From Dipteris shenzhenensis (taxonomy: Eukaryota; Polypodiophyta; Polypodiopsida; Gleicheniales), in NCBI GenBank assembly GCA_047967505.1, contig CM106539.1: a DNA stretch of 64,000 nt, one strand, 5' to 3'. The translations under genes were made by a program, and so were the position numbers. Shown one piece after another: positions 11,816 to 23,100 of the stretch (the stretch's first letter is position 1; the number at the start of each line of letters is the position of its first letter). Below the pieces are notes generated by a model. That model was not told where the DNA came from, ran no database searches, and saw only the letters and a list, made by a program, of their open reading frames with translations.

Positions 11816-12548
11816 TGTAAGAAAATAATACAACGTTTGTGCTCAACAGATAACAGGAGCTCGTACGTAAGAGAGAACAAGATAGTATGGAGAATAAAAA
11901 ATTTGATTACTGTAGAACTGATACAATAGATGGTGCTGCCTCCCAACCATGCACTCCTGTGAAAGAAGCTTCGATGGCATGCTAGAAACAGTAGAAGACC
12001 TCCGAGGCTGGATGCTAAGGAATCAGGGTTGCTGTAGCCAGTGATGAAATGGGCTTCATGGGCTTGCTCTTATATAGCCACCAGTCATAGTCGGTTAGGC
12101 TCAATTGGGTGGCCGACCCAGTCCGCCCAAAATGGTCAACTGGGGGTCGGTCTCGAAATAGGCCACCGACCATACGATAGAACCGGTGTGCAAAACAGAG
12201 CAACTAACCTATGGTTACCATTTGGCCCAAAGCCATCCGAGATCATTTGAGGCTCCAAATGGGCCCTGCAACCCGAGAGTGGGCTGCCTCCGAAAATGCT
12301 CCGTCTACCCTCAGTGCGGTCAGTCAAGGGATGCCTTCCCGCACTTGCATGTAGCCTAGTTGGCAGTGTGCCAACTCTATCTGAAGCCGTCGAGCCATCA
12401 GGCCACACATGGCCCTCATCTGGTGTCCAAACCAGGACCTACCGGATAACCGAGCTACTTAAATGCCTTCTCCTCATATGGGGGGCTTACAAGTAGAGTT
12501 AGCTGGTTCCCACGTAGTTACACGAGAGTGGAGCATTGATATCTAACA
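11816..12548 (-). repeat. 5' LTR of inner copia element
   Basis: 733 bp, ends TG/CA, matched over its whole length by 7007-7737. It sits directly beside the primer binding site, which marks it as the 5' LTR of a minus-strand element. Confidence 0.95.
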
Positions 12549-12553
12549 TCCTC
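12549..12553. repeat. Target site duplication, inner element, right
   Basis: TCCTC directly after the right inner LTR; pairs with 7002-7006. Outer pol sequence resumes here with CTCCAATTGATG. Confidence 0.92.
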
Positions 12554-13813
12554 CTCCAATTGATGTGGCTGTTCAGAGAAGACCATATCGCGACTTACTA
12601 TTACCTTCTTAGTAACAGGATTATAGAGACGGTAACCCTTCGCCTCTTCACTGTAGTCCAAGAAAATACACTTCCGGCTCTTCGGTTCCCATTTGGTCCT
12701 GTTAGCATCAGGGACATGCACAAAACAGACACATCCAAAAACTCTGAAATGTTTAGCTGAAGGTTTCTTACAAGAAAAGGCCTAGAGTGGAGTCATCCCG
12801 TTCACAGCCTTCGTGTAGCTACGATTCAGAATGTAAACGATCGTGTTATATGCTTTAGCCTAGAAAGTCTTTGGCAAATCTTTCCCTTTCATCATACTCC
12901 TGCCCATTTCGTAGATGACGCGCATCTTGTGCTCTGCTACTCCATTTTGCTGTGGTGTATGTGGCGGGGGTTTCTCCCTCTTGATCCCGTGACTTTTGTA
13001 GTAACTTTTGAATTCACTTGATGTGAACTCTCCACCCCTGTCTGATCTCAACTTCTTCACCTTCGTCCCCGTTTCTTTCTCGACCATTACATGCCATTCT
13101 TTGAACGTACTAAAAGCCTCATCTTTAGTCTTCAGGAAGTATATCCATATCCTTCTACTGTAGTCGTCGATCAGCGTCATGAAGTAGTAGGAACCACCCA
13201 AAGCTTCCGTCTCCATCTTTCTGCAGAGGTCCGTGTGAACGAGCTCTAGAGGAGCCTTTGCCCTATTGACCTCTTTAGGAAAGGGCTGTCGATGCTACTT
13301 GCCCATCATACAAGCTTCACATACATCGGGCAGGTCTATAATTTCTAGTAGGTCTGCAATCATTTCACTTTTATGCATCTCCTTTAAAGAACTAAGGTTT
13401 AGATGACCAAACCTCTCATGCCATAGCTTAGTGTTGCTCACATCGGCTCGAGTACTGAAAGCTGAGAGTTCGTAGATGTTGTTGCGCCGTGTACCTTTAT
13501 CAATGACCTTCCCTTGAAGATCCAAAATCTATGCGCCATTCTTATCGAAGTGAACTTTGAGGTCCCGATTCGTGATCGCAGAAACGGACAACAAGTTCCT
13601 CTTGATATCTGGCACGTAAAGAGCATCGAACAACTGTTTTACAACTCCATCTGACTTCAGAGCAATCGTACCTTTTCCTTTTGTTGGACATTTTGCATCA
13701 TTGTCGACTGCTACCAAGATGTTATTCCCTACCGGATGTAGAGATGTATACCAATCCTTCCGACTGGTCATGTGGCGTGATGCACCACTGTCAATAATAC
13801 AAGTTTCATCCAC
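12549..13813 (-). pseudogene. Copia pol, protease-integrase part, of outer element (broken)
   Basis: Minus-strand fragments 13813-13529 (protease, DSGASRHMTSRKDWY), 13525-13295 (LWHERFGHLN and CEACMMGK), 13216-12860 (integrase core with DDYSRR, LRSDRGGEF and QQNGVAE) and 12721-12549 (MHVPDANRTKWEPKSRK). Stops and shifts separate them. The gene stops abruptly at 12549, where the inner element's LTR begins, and continues at 7006. Confidence 0.93.
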
Positions 13814-13920
13814 AGGTGTATGAACTGCCTCCGTGCAAATCTCCTCAATTGCTACAAACAGCTCTACTGGTACTACCTACGCGTTGTTGCTGGACTCTTT
13901 CTTTACTCGGTTCTTCTCAT

Positions 13921-14718
13921 CTACAATCTTCTTCTAGCACTCATTCTGCTTGTGCCCTGCCTTGTTGCAATAGAAGCACTTGATCTTCTTCTTTCTCTTT
14001 TTATCATCATAAGAAGATGGGTTACTAGAGCGCTTACCCTTACCTTTCTTTTACCAGTCGAGAAAGTCGAATCTTCTTCAGTCCTCGTCTTTTGACGCAT
14101 CTCCTCCTCCAGAAGCATCACGCTGAAATCCTCAAAGTTGAGGGGCAGATTTTTGTTCTGCGTATTCAGTGCCGTAAGAAGACCGTCGTACTTTGGTGGG
14201 AGAATCCGTGTGCACCTTTGTGCTAGATTCTCGCTGGTGATGGTGATGCCAATCGCAGTCATCTGATCGCGCAGATTCTTTACCCTGGTGATGAACTTCT
14301 TTGCTGTTTCAGACTCAGACAGTTTCTCGTTCGCGAGTTGAGTCTCCAGATTTTGAATCCGCGTCTGATTCGTGGTCTCGTACTGATTTTTCAAGACCGT
14401 CCATGCCTCCTCCGTTGTGGTGACATGTTGAATTAACGCCATGACAAAATCACTTACACTACAGATAATAGAACACAGCGCATTTGCATTTCTTCTTGTC
14501 CACGCGAGAATCTCATCTGCAGTTGGTACTATCTGTTGTCCTGCATTGGCTGGATTTGGTCTCGCAACCGGCTTCACGTCCACCCTAGTAGCAGTATCCC
14601 AAAGCTCGTATGCGCTTAGGATGGTCTTCATCTTGAGCTTCCAGAGTGGATAGTTAGTGCCATCCAACTTTTCGCTTTCGCCGAACGGTGGGATTCGTAG
14701 TCTTGCGGGTTGGGCCAT
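13921..14718 (-). pseudogene. Copia gag of outer element (frameshifted)
   Basis: The frame from Met at 14718 (MAQPARLRIPPFGE) runs through LDGTNYPLWKLKM and the whole capsid-like region (LENQ-type helices, LPPKYDGLLTALNTQNKN) for about 230 codons. It then shifts frame before the zinc knuckle, whose CFYCNKAGHKQNEC is readable at about 13984-13937 in another frame. Gag would form the virus-like particle. This copy kept a good gag start, unlike the inner one. Confidence 0.9.
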
Positions 14719-14774
14719 CTCACAATCTGCTCGCAAACAGAAACACACTACCAAATCTTCTTACTAGAGCCCAA

Positions 14775-14786
14775 GCTCTGATACCA
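14775..14786 (-). other. Primer binding site, outer element
   Basis: Minus-strand TGGTATCAGAGC abuts the 5' LTR; same initiator tRNA-Met complement as in the inner element. Confidence 0.95.
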
Positions 14787-15490
14787 TGTAAGAAAACAAT
14801 ACAACGTTTGTGCTCAATAGATAACAAGATCTCGTATGCAAGAGAGAAAAGCAGATAGTATGGAGAATCAAAATTTTGATTACTGTAAAACTGATACAAT
14901 AGATGGCACTGCCTCCCAGCCATGCGCTCCTATGTGAGAAGCTTCGATGGCATGCTAGAAACAGTAGAGGACGAAGGCTAGATGCTAAGGAATCAGGGTT
15001 GCTATAGCCAGTGATGATGATGGGCTTCACGGGCTTGCTCTTATATAGCCACCAATCGTAGTTAGTTAGACCCAATTGGGAGACCGACCCAGTAGGCCCA
15101 AAACGACCGACTGGAGGTCACTCCCGAAATAGGCTACCGACCACACATTAGAACCGTGGCACAGAATAGAGCCATCTGAGATCATCTGGGGCTCCAAACA
15201 AGGGCCCTGCAGCTCGAGAGTGGGCTGCCTCGAGAAATGCTCCGTCTAACCTGAGTGTGGTCAGTCATGGGATGCCTTCCCGCACTTGCATGTAGCCTAG
15301 TTGGCAGTGTGCCAACTCTATCTGAAGCCGTCCAGTCATCAGGCCACACATGGCCCCCATCTGGTGTCCAAACCAGGACCTACCGAATAACCGAGCTACT
15401 CAAATGCCTTCTCCTCATATGGGGGCTTACAAGTAGAGTTAGCTGGTTCCTGCGTAGTTACACGAGAGTGGAGCATTGATATCTAACAGA
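14787..15490 (-). repeat. 5' LTR of outer copia element
   Basis: 704 bp, same length as 4441-5144 and alignable end to end, with TG/CA termini. It lies beside the primer binding site and is followed by the GAGAG target duplication. Confidence 0.95.
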
Positions 15491-15495
15491 GAGAT
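15491..15495. repeat. Target site duplication, outer element, right
   Basis: GAGAG immediately after the right LTR, identical to 4436-4440. The perfect match shows that these two LTRs belong to one insertion. Confidence 0.9.
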
Positions 15496-16800
15496 GGTCT
15501 ATGTAATGTGGAAGGGGTGCATAGCTTAGACTAGTTGGTTATAAATAGGATGACATCAGCTATGGTGTTTTCTTTTGGAGGAGCCCAAAATAATGAATAA
15601 TTTTTCAATATGATAGGAAAGCATATCATGCAGTATTATGCAATATTAGGATCCTCTATTTGGTATCATCTTTTGTCTCATAAAAGTGACAACCTTATCA
15701 AATGCTATCCACGTTTTCATCTTTTTTTGTGAACATTATTTCTAGTAGACAATTAACTTGCATCCGTAAGCGTATCATACAATTTTTTAAATTATCATGG
15801 GTCCCCATTGTGCAAAGTCCATTCTTTCACAACATTCGTTCACAACATAAGTAGCCCATTGATTTAAAACAACAAGCTAACTAGTAAGTCCAAGGTAGCT
15901 AGTTTTAAGCTTATCAATTATGGGAAGTCTTAACCAGCTAGTTACCCCTAACTAGCCACCCCACTAGCCATTTGATCTTGCAAGCTTACTAGCCATTGAG
16001 CTAGGTACTTGGTTTAAGCTGCTTGCTAAATAGTTTAGGGAACTAAAATAGTCTAGCTAGTTTGGATTATGGAGCCAACATTATTTTGAGAACAACTGGT
16101 CCATTGGTTTAGCTAGTGAGCTTCCTAGTGTGGATGGGGCATATGATGATGAGATGACCAGTTATGGGATGGCATATGATGATGATGAGATGATTGGTTA
16201 TGGCAACCCTATCCATTTGTTTGCCCTTGACTATCTAGCTGAGTACCTAACAAATGCTCCCTTACACTTTCAACATGTACTAGCATATGTCCTCACCCTT
16301 GCAACCCATACTTTGCACTCCCTCCTCTTCCTCCTCCTCCTCCCATCTTGTTTTCTCTCCCTTTGTTCCCTCCTCCTCAACCATTAACCTCTTCGATCTA
16401 GGAAAGGTATCCTTTCTATATGCATAAAATTCTTGCATAAAAGGCATCCTCTCTATACTAGTGGCTATAAATTTAAGAGTAGCTAAGGTCTCATCAACAT
16501 CCATTTGAGGAGATTTGTGATTTGACTCTTCTACCGTTGTATGGCCTTCAAGATTGATTTAACTGCACCTCAAGGCCAAGCAAAAATTGTAATGTCTCCA
16601 ACAACAAGTGCACATAAATGAGGCATTACCCCAACATCTCCAAGAAGGGTCAAAGCAAAGAAGGTGAAACGTGAAGGCGTGTGGAGAGCACCAAGCATTA
16701 GGCATCATGTAAAGCTCTAAATCTTGCCCTAAAATACTTTACTTTGAATTCTTTGAGGCGACCTTAGGCTAGGGCAAATCAAAGAAAATCAATGTCATAA
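15496..16800. other. Intergenic, AT-rich, CTAG-rich patch
   Basis: No gene recognised. Between about 15870 and 16060 the words CTAGT, CTAGC and TAGCTAG recur many times. Around 16137-16204 a roughly 36-bp unit (GGCATATGATGATGA) is duplicated. 16310-16380 is pyrimidine-rich (CTCCTC repeats). A similar CTAG-rich patch next to pyrimidine-rich sequence occurs at 35.4-36.0 kb, so the two places may share an old repeat family. Confidence 0.5.
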
Positions 16801-18295
16801 TTTGCCACATCGAGAGTCGTCTTCTTCCGTTAAGCCTTCAATTTTTGGAAGCAATCTCAACTCCCCTGCAGCCAAGCCAACACACACCAAAACTAGAGCT
16901 TTCAGCTGAGCGACAGTACGAGAATTGGACGCTTTTGGTTTTACCCCAGAGCCTTGTCTGCAGGCAGAGTTTATTTTTGCTGTGGGGCTGAATTCAAAAT
17001 GTTTGAAGCACAGTACAACTCTCAAATGAGCCGTTAGTCCGAGGTTCCTAGGATAGTTAGTTCGCGTCCTCCAGCGACCAAGGGACCCTTGTGCTGACTC
17101 CCGCTTTCGTGTCGAAGTGCATTTTGCTCCACTTTCTCAGTCTCAACTGAACTCTTAAGATGTCAGAATTGGGTGCCTTTCCTTTTTTTTTCCGTGCTTA
17201 GAACCTTGTGGAGTTGTAAGTTGCGGAGCTGAATCCAGGAGACAAAGGAAAGCACTTCCTTCCGTGTGCAGCTCACAAGGTAGGCAAAATGGGTGCTTTG
17301 GAGAACCTTGGGCACAGTGTATGTTGGAAGGGCTGTGAACTCTTTATGGCCGTCTCTGGGCTTGGGCTTCAGCCCGGCCCGTTTATGCTCTGAGCAGTGC
17401 ACCAGGCTCCGTTTATTCACATGCATGTTTTGTAGCAAGCGAGCCCCGCAACTTTGGGTTCTGCGCATAGAGAGTCGAATGCGTGGGAAATTTCCCTGCT
17501 GAATTGGTGAATTAATTGCCTTTTCTTTCTCGTGTGCTTGTGGACTCTGGAATGGAGGTGTGCACGATCGGAAAATCTGTTTCGAAAAGAATTTGTAGTA
17601 GGAATCGGGACGGCATAAATTTTTCATTTTGTCTTTAGTGGACATTTGCCAAGCTCTTTTTGTCTTTAGTGGACATTTGTCAAGTCCGTCCTGCTTCTAG
17701 TTTTCGAACATTTAAACTTTTCGCCCTTTGAAATAGAGCGTTTTAGCAACAGGTGGTGCCGTTGGTCTTAACATTTGTCCCCCGAGGCTGCTTTGCTCAT
17801 AAGGTTCATGGTACTTCTTTCCGAGCGTCTCAGAGCTTCTACGAAAATATCACACTTTTTTTTGTGGCAAATAAATATAACACACTTCTTTTTTGGGCAG
17901 GTCGTATGGATTCCCTTCCTGTGCACGTCCCATGATCATCTTGAAATTGTTGATAAGGCTGGTGGATTAACAATCCTTAACTCCATTGTTGTTTTAGAAA
18001 CCTTAAGTTACCTGTAGAATCCAGCTAAGCCTTCTTCCTGAAGCTTTTTAACCTTTTCAAGGTTTGCCATGTGTGCCACCGGGCTTTTGATTTTGGTTTG
18101 TGAAAATTTGAGGTTTCAGGCCGTCGTAAGCTTTCTTTATGATTTTTCATGGCTGTATGATATTCTTGGAGTCAAGTTTTTACCCGCCAAGTCTCCCCCA
18201 AAACCCCCCATAAATTATCACGGGAGGAGAGGGGAGGGGTGAAGAGAACGGGGTGGGGGGCTGAAGTTGAGGAGTTCTTTTGGGGGGAGTAAACA

Positions 18296-18335
<40 letters not shown>

Positions 18336-18424
18336 GCTCTTCCTCCCCACTCTCTCTCACGTTCCATGCCCTGCTCTGCCTCTTTCTCCTCCTCTCTCAC
18401 CCATGCACACCTGTGTGCTTTGAG
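16801..18424 (+). promoter_or_regulatory. Probable promoter and 5' leader of the AT-hook gene
   Basis: Base composition becomes more GC-balanced than the intergenic DNA on either side, and pyrimidine-rich sequence builds towards 18.3 kb, as in many plant 5' UTRs. A good donor (GAG before GTATGC at 18424/18425) could pair with the acceptor CACAG at 19415, giving a leader intron of about 990 bp directly before the start codon. No start site or TATA box could be fixed. Long open frames here (160 aa on the minus strand, 17645-17163) have no recognisable domain. Confidence 0.45.
18299..18329. repeat. (CT)n microsatellite in probable 5' UTR
   Basis: About 15 uninterrupted TC units followed by TGTCTCTGCTC. 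It lies about 1.1 kb before the AT-hook start codon and just before the proposed leader-intron donor. CT tracts are common in plant 5' UTRs. Confidence 0.9.
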
Positions 18425-19415
18425 GTATGCATGCTGCTTGAACTTTTCTTCTTGTGAGCTATGCATGCTCCTTGAACTTTTCTTCTTGTGTATGTGGTAA
18501 CATGCCTGAGATTTTAAAGTCCAGGGGTTTTAGCTTTTAAACAGATTTCTTGTAAGGAAGGAATTACTATGTTCCTCTTGATTTTTAATTGGAGTCGTCT
18601 ACGACAGGAATTGGGGACTAGTAAGCAGGTTGTGGCACTGTGCCTTAGTAACTCTTTCTGACCAGTGGAATTCTTGACAATCTCACTTCTTGACCTGTTT
18701 TGGCTGCTTACATTGATGTTTCGAGATTTTCAGCTGAAATGTTACAGCAAATGTGTTGTTCACGTAGACCAATTTCTAACGAACCTTTCTTTGTGGTACT
18801 AGCCTTTGGCATGGCACTATTTCTAATTTTTTGGAGCCCTTACAGACGCTCATTACACATACACAGAGATGTGTGTGACAGTTTATAAACACAAGTGAGC
18901 ATAACCCAGATATTCTTGACACATATCCATATTAACAAGGTTTCTGCACTCCTTTCTTTCTTGCTTAGAAGTTTAGTTTTACTTGCTCGATGATATGGCT
19001 ATTGTCAACAATAAATGGTTTTATTGTGGTGAGGCAAAGTTGTCCTTATTGTATGCGATGAAATTGTTGATAGAATCTACCTTTATGAGTCATTTCTGAA
19101 GATTGTAGAACTAACCTATAGGATACAATGGTAATCATATATGTATAATCTAGCGCGATGTTATAGCGTGACATCACAATTTGCCGGTGCACTGGCGATT
19201 CTTTACTGATGGTTTTGTACCCATTTTCGCTGTTGTAAGTCCTCCGTTGTATCATGGCTGCAGGTGCAGAGATAGTCTTTGCAAGCGTTTTGTGCTGGCC
19301 AGAATCTGGTGAAGGCAATTTAAAGAGAGGTGACGAGACGCTAATTTATGATTTTAAAGTCCACTGTTTTTGCTGATATATGTATAATATTGTTTTTGTA
19401 AACTTGTGCACACAG
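18425..19415 (+). other. Putative 5' UTR intron of the AT-hook gene
   Basis: Inferred from a donor GTATGC after GAG at 18424 and an acceptor TTGTGCACACAG ending at 19415, 15 bases before the start codon. The interior is T-rich, as plant introns are. Other donors are possible; transcript data would decide. Confidence 0.4.
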
Positions 19416-19430
19416 ATTCCTTTGGAAACT

Positions 19431-20114
19431 ATGAGTGAAGAAAGACCTGACACGGGCACCAATCTGGGTGTAGTGGTGCCACCCAAGCGGAAGCAAGGAA
19501 GGCCCCGGAAGGATCAAACAGTTCCAACGTTGGGGGAAAAGAGCACAGTTCTGCAAAAACCAGATGGGAGAGGCAGGAAGCCTAGGCGGAAGAAAGGTGA
19601 TGTAACATGGCCCGCTATTGTCGATAGTGCTTTTATTGGGCAACAAGTTCATGGAGTATTGGATGGGTCTTTTGATGCGGGGTACCTCCTCACTGTTAGA
19701 GTAGGAGACTCTCAAACTGTACTTCGAGGTGTAGTGTTTGAACCTAGTCTTTCTGTTCCCATATCCAAATCAAATGACATTGCACCCAGTGTGAGGTTGA
19801 TAAGAAGGGATGAGCAGACCCTCCCTATTATGCATCCGGCTGCAGCAATCACAGGCCCAGCGCTATCCTTTCCTGTGCCTCGGCTACCTTTGGCACCACC
19901 TGTCTATATCACTACCCCTGCTGCTGCTCAGATTTCTTTGAAAGGCTATCAGCCGCAACATTTTCTGGCAGCATCAACAGGGTCTGCACAGGTATTAAGT
20001 GTAGCGGCACAGCCAGAAACTGTCTCCTCTAAGCTGGCTGCAAGTCCATGTGATCGGAATGATACAGCTTCTCCATCACACCCAGATGAACCTGGCCTAC
20101 AACAGAAAATGTAA
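19431..20114 (+). CDS. AT-hook DNA-binding protein, MNM1-like
   Basis: A single-exon CDS of 227 codons. Residues 18-28 (PKRKQGRPRKD) form a classic AT-hook with a GRP core for the minor groove of AT-rich DNA. A second basic hook-like patch is at 46-55 (GRGRKPRRKK). Residues 68-112 hold a conserved block (GVLDGSFDAGYLLTVRVGDS followed by TVLRGVVFEP) typical of plant AT-hook proteins related to Arabidopsis METABOLIC NETWORK MODULATOR 1; that assignment is from memory of the family. The tail is rich in Ala, Pro and Ser and probably disordered. I chose ATG 19431 because a good splice acceptor (CACAG) ends at 19415, so the upstream in-frame ATG at 19380 probably lies in an intron. Nuclear location is inferred. 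The protein looks intact. Confidence 0.85.
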   Translation: MSEERPDTGTNLGVVVPPKRKQGRPRKDQTVPTLGEKSTVLQKPDGRGRKPRRKKGDVTWPAIVDSAFIGQQVHGVLDGSFDAGYLLTVRVGDSQTVLRGVVFEPSLSVPISKSNDIAPSVRLIRRDEQTLPIMHPAAAITGPALSFPVPRLPLAPPVYITTPAAAQISLKGYQPQHFLAASTGSAQVLSVAAQPETVSSKLAASPCDRNDTASPSHPDEPGLQQKM

Positions 20115-23100
20115 ATTCAGTCAGATGCGCAATTGCAGAGTGCTTAAGGTTTAATGCAGAAGCTGCATGCTATGGAGGGAATGGTTTGCTCCTCATTTGA
20201 CTGTGAACCTTTTGGTTAGGTTTATGAGTGACCTGGTCCCTTTGTACAGTTGGGCTTCTGGAACACCTACCTAAGCCATGTTTTTTTTTGTGAAAGAAAC
20301 ACATGACACTTCAACCTTTCTCTCCCCCCTTCACCCGCTCATGTTATTTGGCAGGATTTCCTCGTGAGGCTTCCATGTCAGAACGCATAAATCCTTGGAA
20401 ATTGGTGATAGTACAGTTGAATTTTCACTTACTCGTTTGCTGCAATTATGTTATAGTGGCAATTTGCAGATATGAATTAACATTTGCAGAACGATTTTCC
20501 TGTAGTAGGGCTTTGTCATCTATGTGTCTATCCATATTGGCTCTTAAAAAGGCAGAGGCAGGAATTAATATATAAAGATAGCTCCTAGGCTGAAGTTGGT
20601 AACTTGATGAGGCATAGCCTTTAGCCAGCATATTTAGCTGGGTTTTGTTTTCAGCTGTCATGTTTTTGAAGCAGGATGTTCAGATACTTTTTAATTTTGT
20701 GGATGACTATCATGAGTTTGAGAGTATTACTGTTTGTTTGTGTGTTCCTCGATTTATCTTAATGTATATACACATAATGTAAGTGGGCCTCATCGATTTA
20801 GTGACTAAATTGAGGCTGTAACTTTTGTTCTTATTTTGTATATCATAAGAGTTTCAAAAATCATATTTTTGACCCAAAAATTGAAAAACTTCATTCGAGG
20901 GTCTTTCTCTAGTTCACAAATTCTCATATTGAAATAATGACAATCTGTGTGGCTTTATAGAGATTTGCTCCAACAAAACAATAGGCTCTGTAAGATTTGT
21001 ATTTTTGGGACTATGACAATGGTGTTACCCTACCCCTTGAAACTTGTGCCTGTCATGTGTGCGTCTCCGATCACATTGTCGTGGTGGAGTGTATGTATGT
21101 GCATTATAAGAGAGAGCATGTTAGTGACATGCAATGTGTTTAAATAAACTCAAAAATTAAATAAAATCTCATTGTCTTGAAAGGTTGCAGATTACTACAT
21201 CAGCTTAATTTTGCTCATTATGTCGATATAGTTGATATGGTTGACATGCATACATATATATGTATGTGTGTGTGTGTGTGCTCTTGTAAGATAAAATACA
21301 TGGATTTCACCCCCCCGCAAAAAAAGTGTTTGGTACAGAATCCCAATCATGCAATTCTATCAAACAAATTTTCGTCGTGTTTGTGAATGTACCCCATAGA
21401 TTCAAAGGTGGTCTTAAAAACTTTGATGACCAACCTCATGTTTGCACCTTTGAACCAACCTTCCATCACAAATTCCTTCACTCACAAATAAAGAAGAGTC
21501 TCAGTCGTATCCCCATAACCCCCTCAAACCCTTTCCTTGCACTCAAATCCCTTATTGATGATTGCTTTAATGATGTATGCTCTTGTCTAAACTTTGACTC
21601 CTAGCCTTTCATCAATCACCTTTCTCAAAGGTTTTGGGGCTATTTTCACAAACGCTTTCCTAAAATTTTAAAAGAAAAGATTTTGTGCTTAAAGAAAAGT
21701 CTCTTGGCTCTCCACCCATGTATACATTATGGGCCTAACTAAAGCTTCCCAAACTCCTCTCATCCTTTGCAAATTTCTAGTCTAGAGACTAGCTTTAGAT
21801 AGAATTCATTCCCAAGAATTTAGTGTCCTTCCCACCTCTCCTTTTGGTACTCTATCCTCCATTAGACAACCTTGACCTCCCTCATTCTTTTGATACTCTT
21901 CCTTTTCTCATGTGCACTTACAAAGCACATAAACACAACTTTCATTGGAGGGGTTGAGAAAGTGAATAATAAGAGGATTATTTATGAAGAGATGTAGCAA
22001 AAAAGGAGAAAAAAGGGGGAGAAGACCAGGCTTGCCAAGATTGACGAGTTTTTAAATAACTTTGAATTCAAAGGTTGTTAAATAAAGGTGACACTAGAGA
22101 GGGGAGCGACAATACCCCATGGGAATTCCTTTTGTTTGAGTCCAACATTAAGAACCAACTTGGACAATACAAAGGTTAGGAATTAGATGGTTGTAGCTAA
22201 GAAAGGTGTCAAAGGGACATGGTTTTCTAACCTTATCATTTTTGGGAAGGTGGAAGCGATGGTTCTTAAGGTAAAAACCTTTGAAATCGAGCATGAGACC
22301 ATTTTGCAAATACAAGAAAGGCAATACATGAGACTATTATCCCCATGGTGACAAATAGCCTCATCACAGTTTGCAATATCTGTAGAGTATAAACATTGTT
22401 TTTCAAAAGAAAAAAATTGAAGACTGGAATTGATACCCCATATCGGTATTGACGTTAAAAAATCTTTTGTAGGCGAGATGAAGCTTGTGGCCATTAAGGG
22501 TAATCATAGGTTTAATTTCTTTAAGGCAAGAAGAGATGAGGTCGGTAAACGATGAAAAGACATAATTATGTGCATTGGTGAGCAAGGATGATGAACCCTT
22601 TACCATCTATGCCCTGCATCTCATCTCACTCAAATGTAGCTTTTCTTCCTCCTTTAATGATCTCAATCAAAACCTCATTGGGCTTACCACTATCTTTCTC
22701 AACACTAAAATATCACTTACCTTCTTGACTTCCCCACAATTTCCCTCATTCATTTCCATAGCAATTGACCTCAAAATCCATCTTGGATCATCAATAGAGA
22801 TGAAACTTATTGTTCCAAAAGAAGGCATCCCAAACTTCCTTTTCATCTTGTTGAGGGTTAGTTAAAACTAGACCCATCTTTATGATTGTAGGATTTTGAG
22901 GATGGTGTTGCTTTCTCAATGTAAAGAAAAGCTTGGATAACTAAATAGATGTTCTCAACTAGGATGAAGAATTTATTTGAGGTTATCCTAATGGAATCTA
23001 TACTAGGATATTATGTAAAAAGCTACGGAGGGAGGAGTAGATGTCACCACCCTACCAACTTATAACTTACTCTAACTTGTTCCATTTTGACATGGCTATC

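Larger units (their letters stand above)
7007..12548 (-). mobile_element. Inner Ty1/copia element nested in the outer copy
   Basis: A complete 5.5-kb element of the same family and orientation as its host. LTRs are 7007-7737 (731 bp) and 11816-12548 (733 bp). It has a tRNA-Met primer site at 11804, a polypurine tract at 7738 and perfect TCCTC duplications at 7002-7006 and 12549-12553. Gag, protease, integrase, RT and RNase H are all present in copia order. The integrase part survives as a 508-codon open frame, but gag has an early stop and RT has stops and shifts, so it is non-autonomous. By eye the LTRs differ at about 8%, close to the outer pair, even though nesting proves the inner arrived later. 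Confidence 0.96.
4441..15490 (-). mobile_element. Outer Ty1/copia LTR retrotransposon, interrupted by a nested copy
   Basis: A full-length copia element on the minus strand, bounded by 704-bp LTRs (4441-5144 and 14787-15490) and flanked on both sides by GAGAG. Next to the 5' LTR is a 12-nt primer site for initiator tRNA-Met, and next to the 3' LTR a G-rich polypurine tract. Reading from high to low coordinate it encodes gag, protease, integrase, then (after the inserted inner element) reverse transcriptase and RNase H, the order that defines copia. Many stops and frameshifts make it inactive. The two LTRs differ at roughly 9% of positions by eye, mostly C/T and G/A. Its pol is split at 7006/12549 by a second element of the same family; removing that element and one TCCTC copy rejoins the reading region. 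Confidence 0.96.

Noticed and set aside
17163-17645. 160-codon frame on the minus strand upstream of the AT-hook gene
   Set aside because: No domain, no codon pattern and no partner exons; it lies in the probable promoter and leader region of the plus-strand gene.
19380-19430. Upstream in-frame ATG of the AT-hook frame
   Set aside because: It lies before a strong splice acceptor ending at 19415, and the added residues (hydrophobic, MYNIVFVNLC) do not fit the family start.
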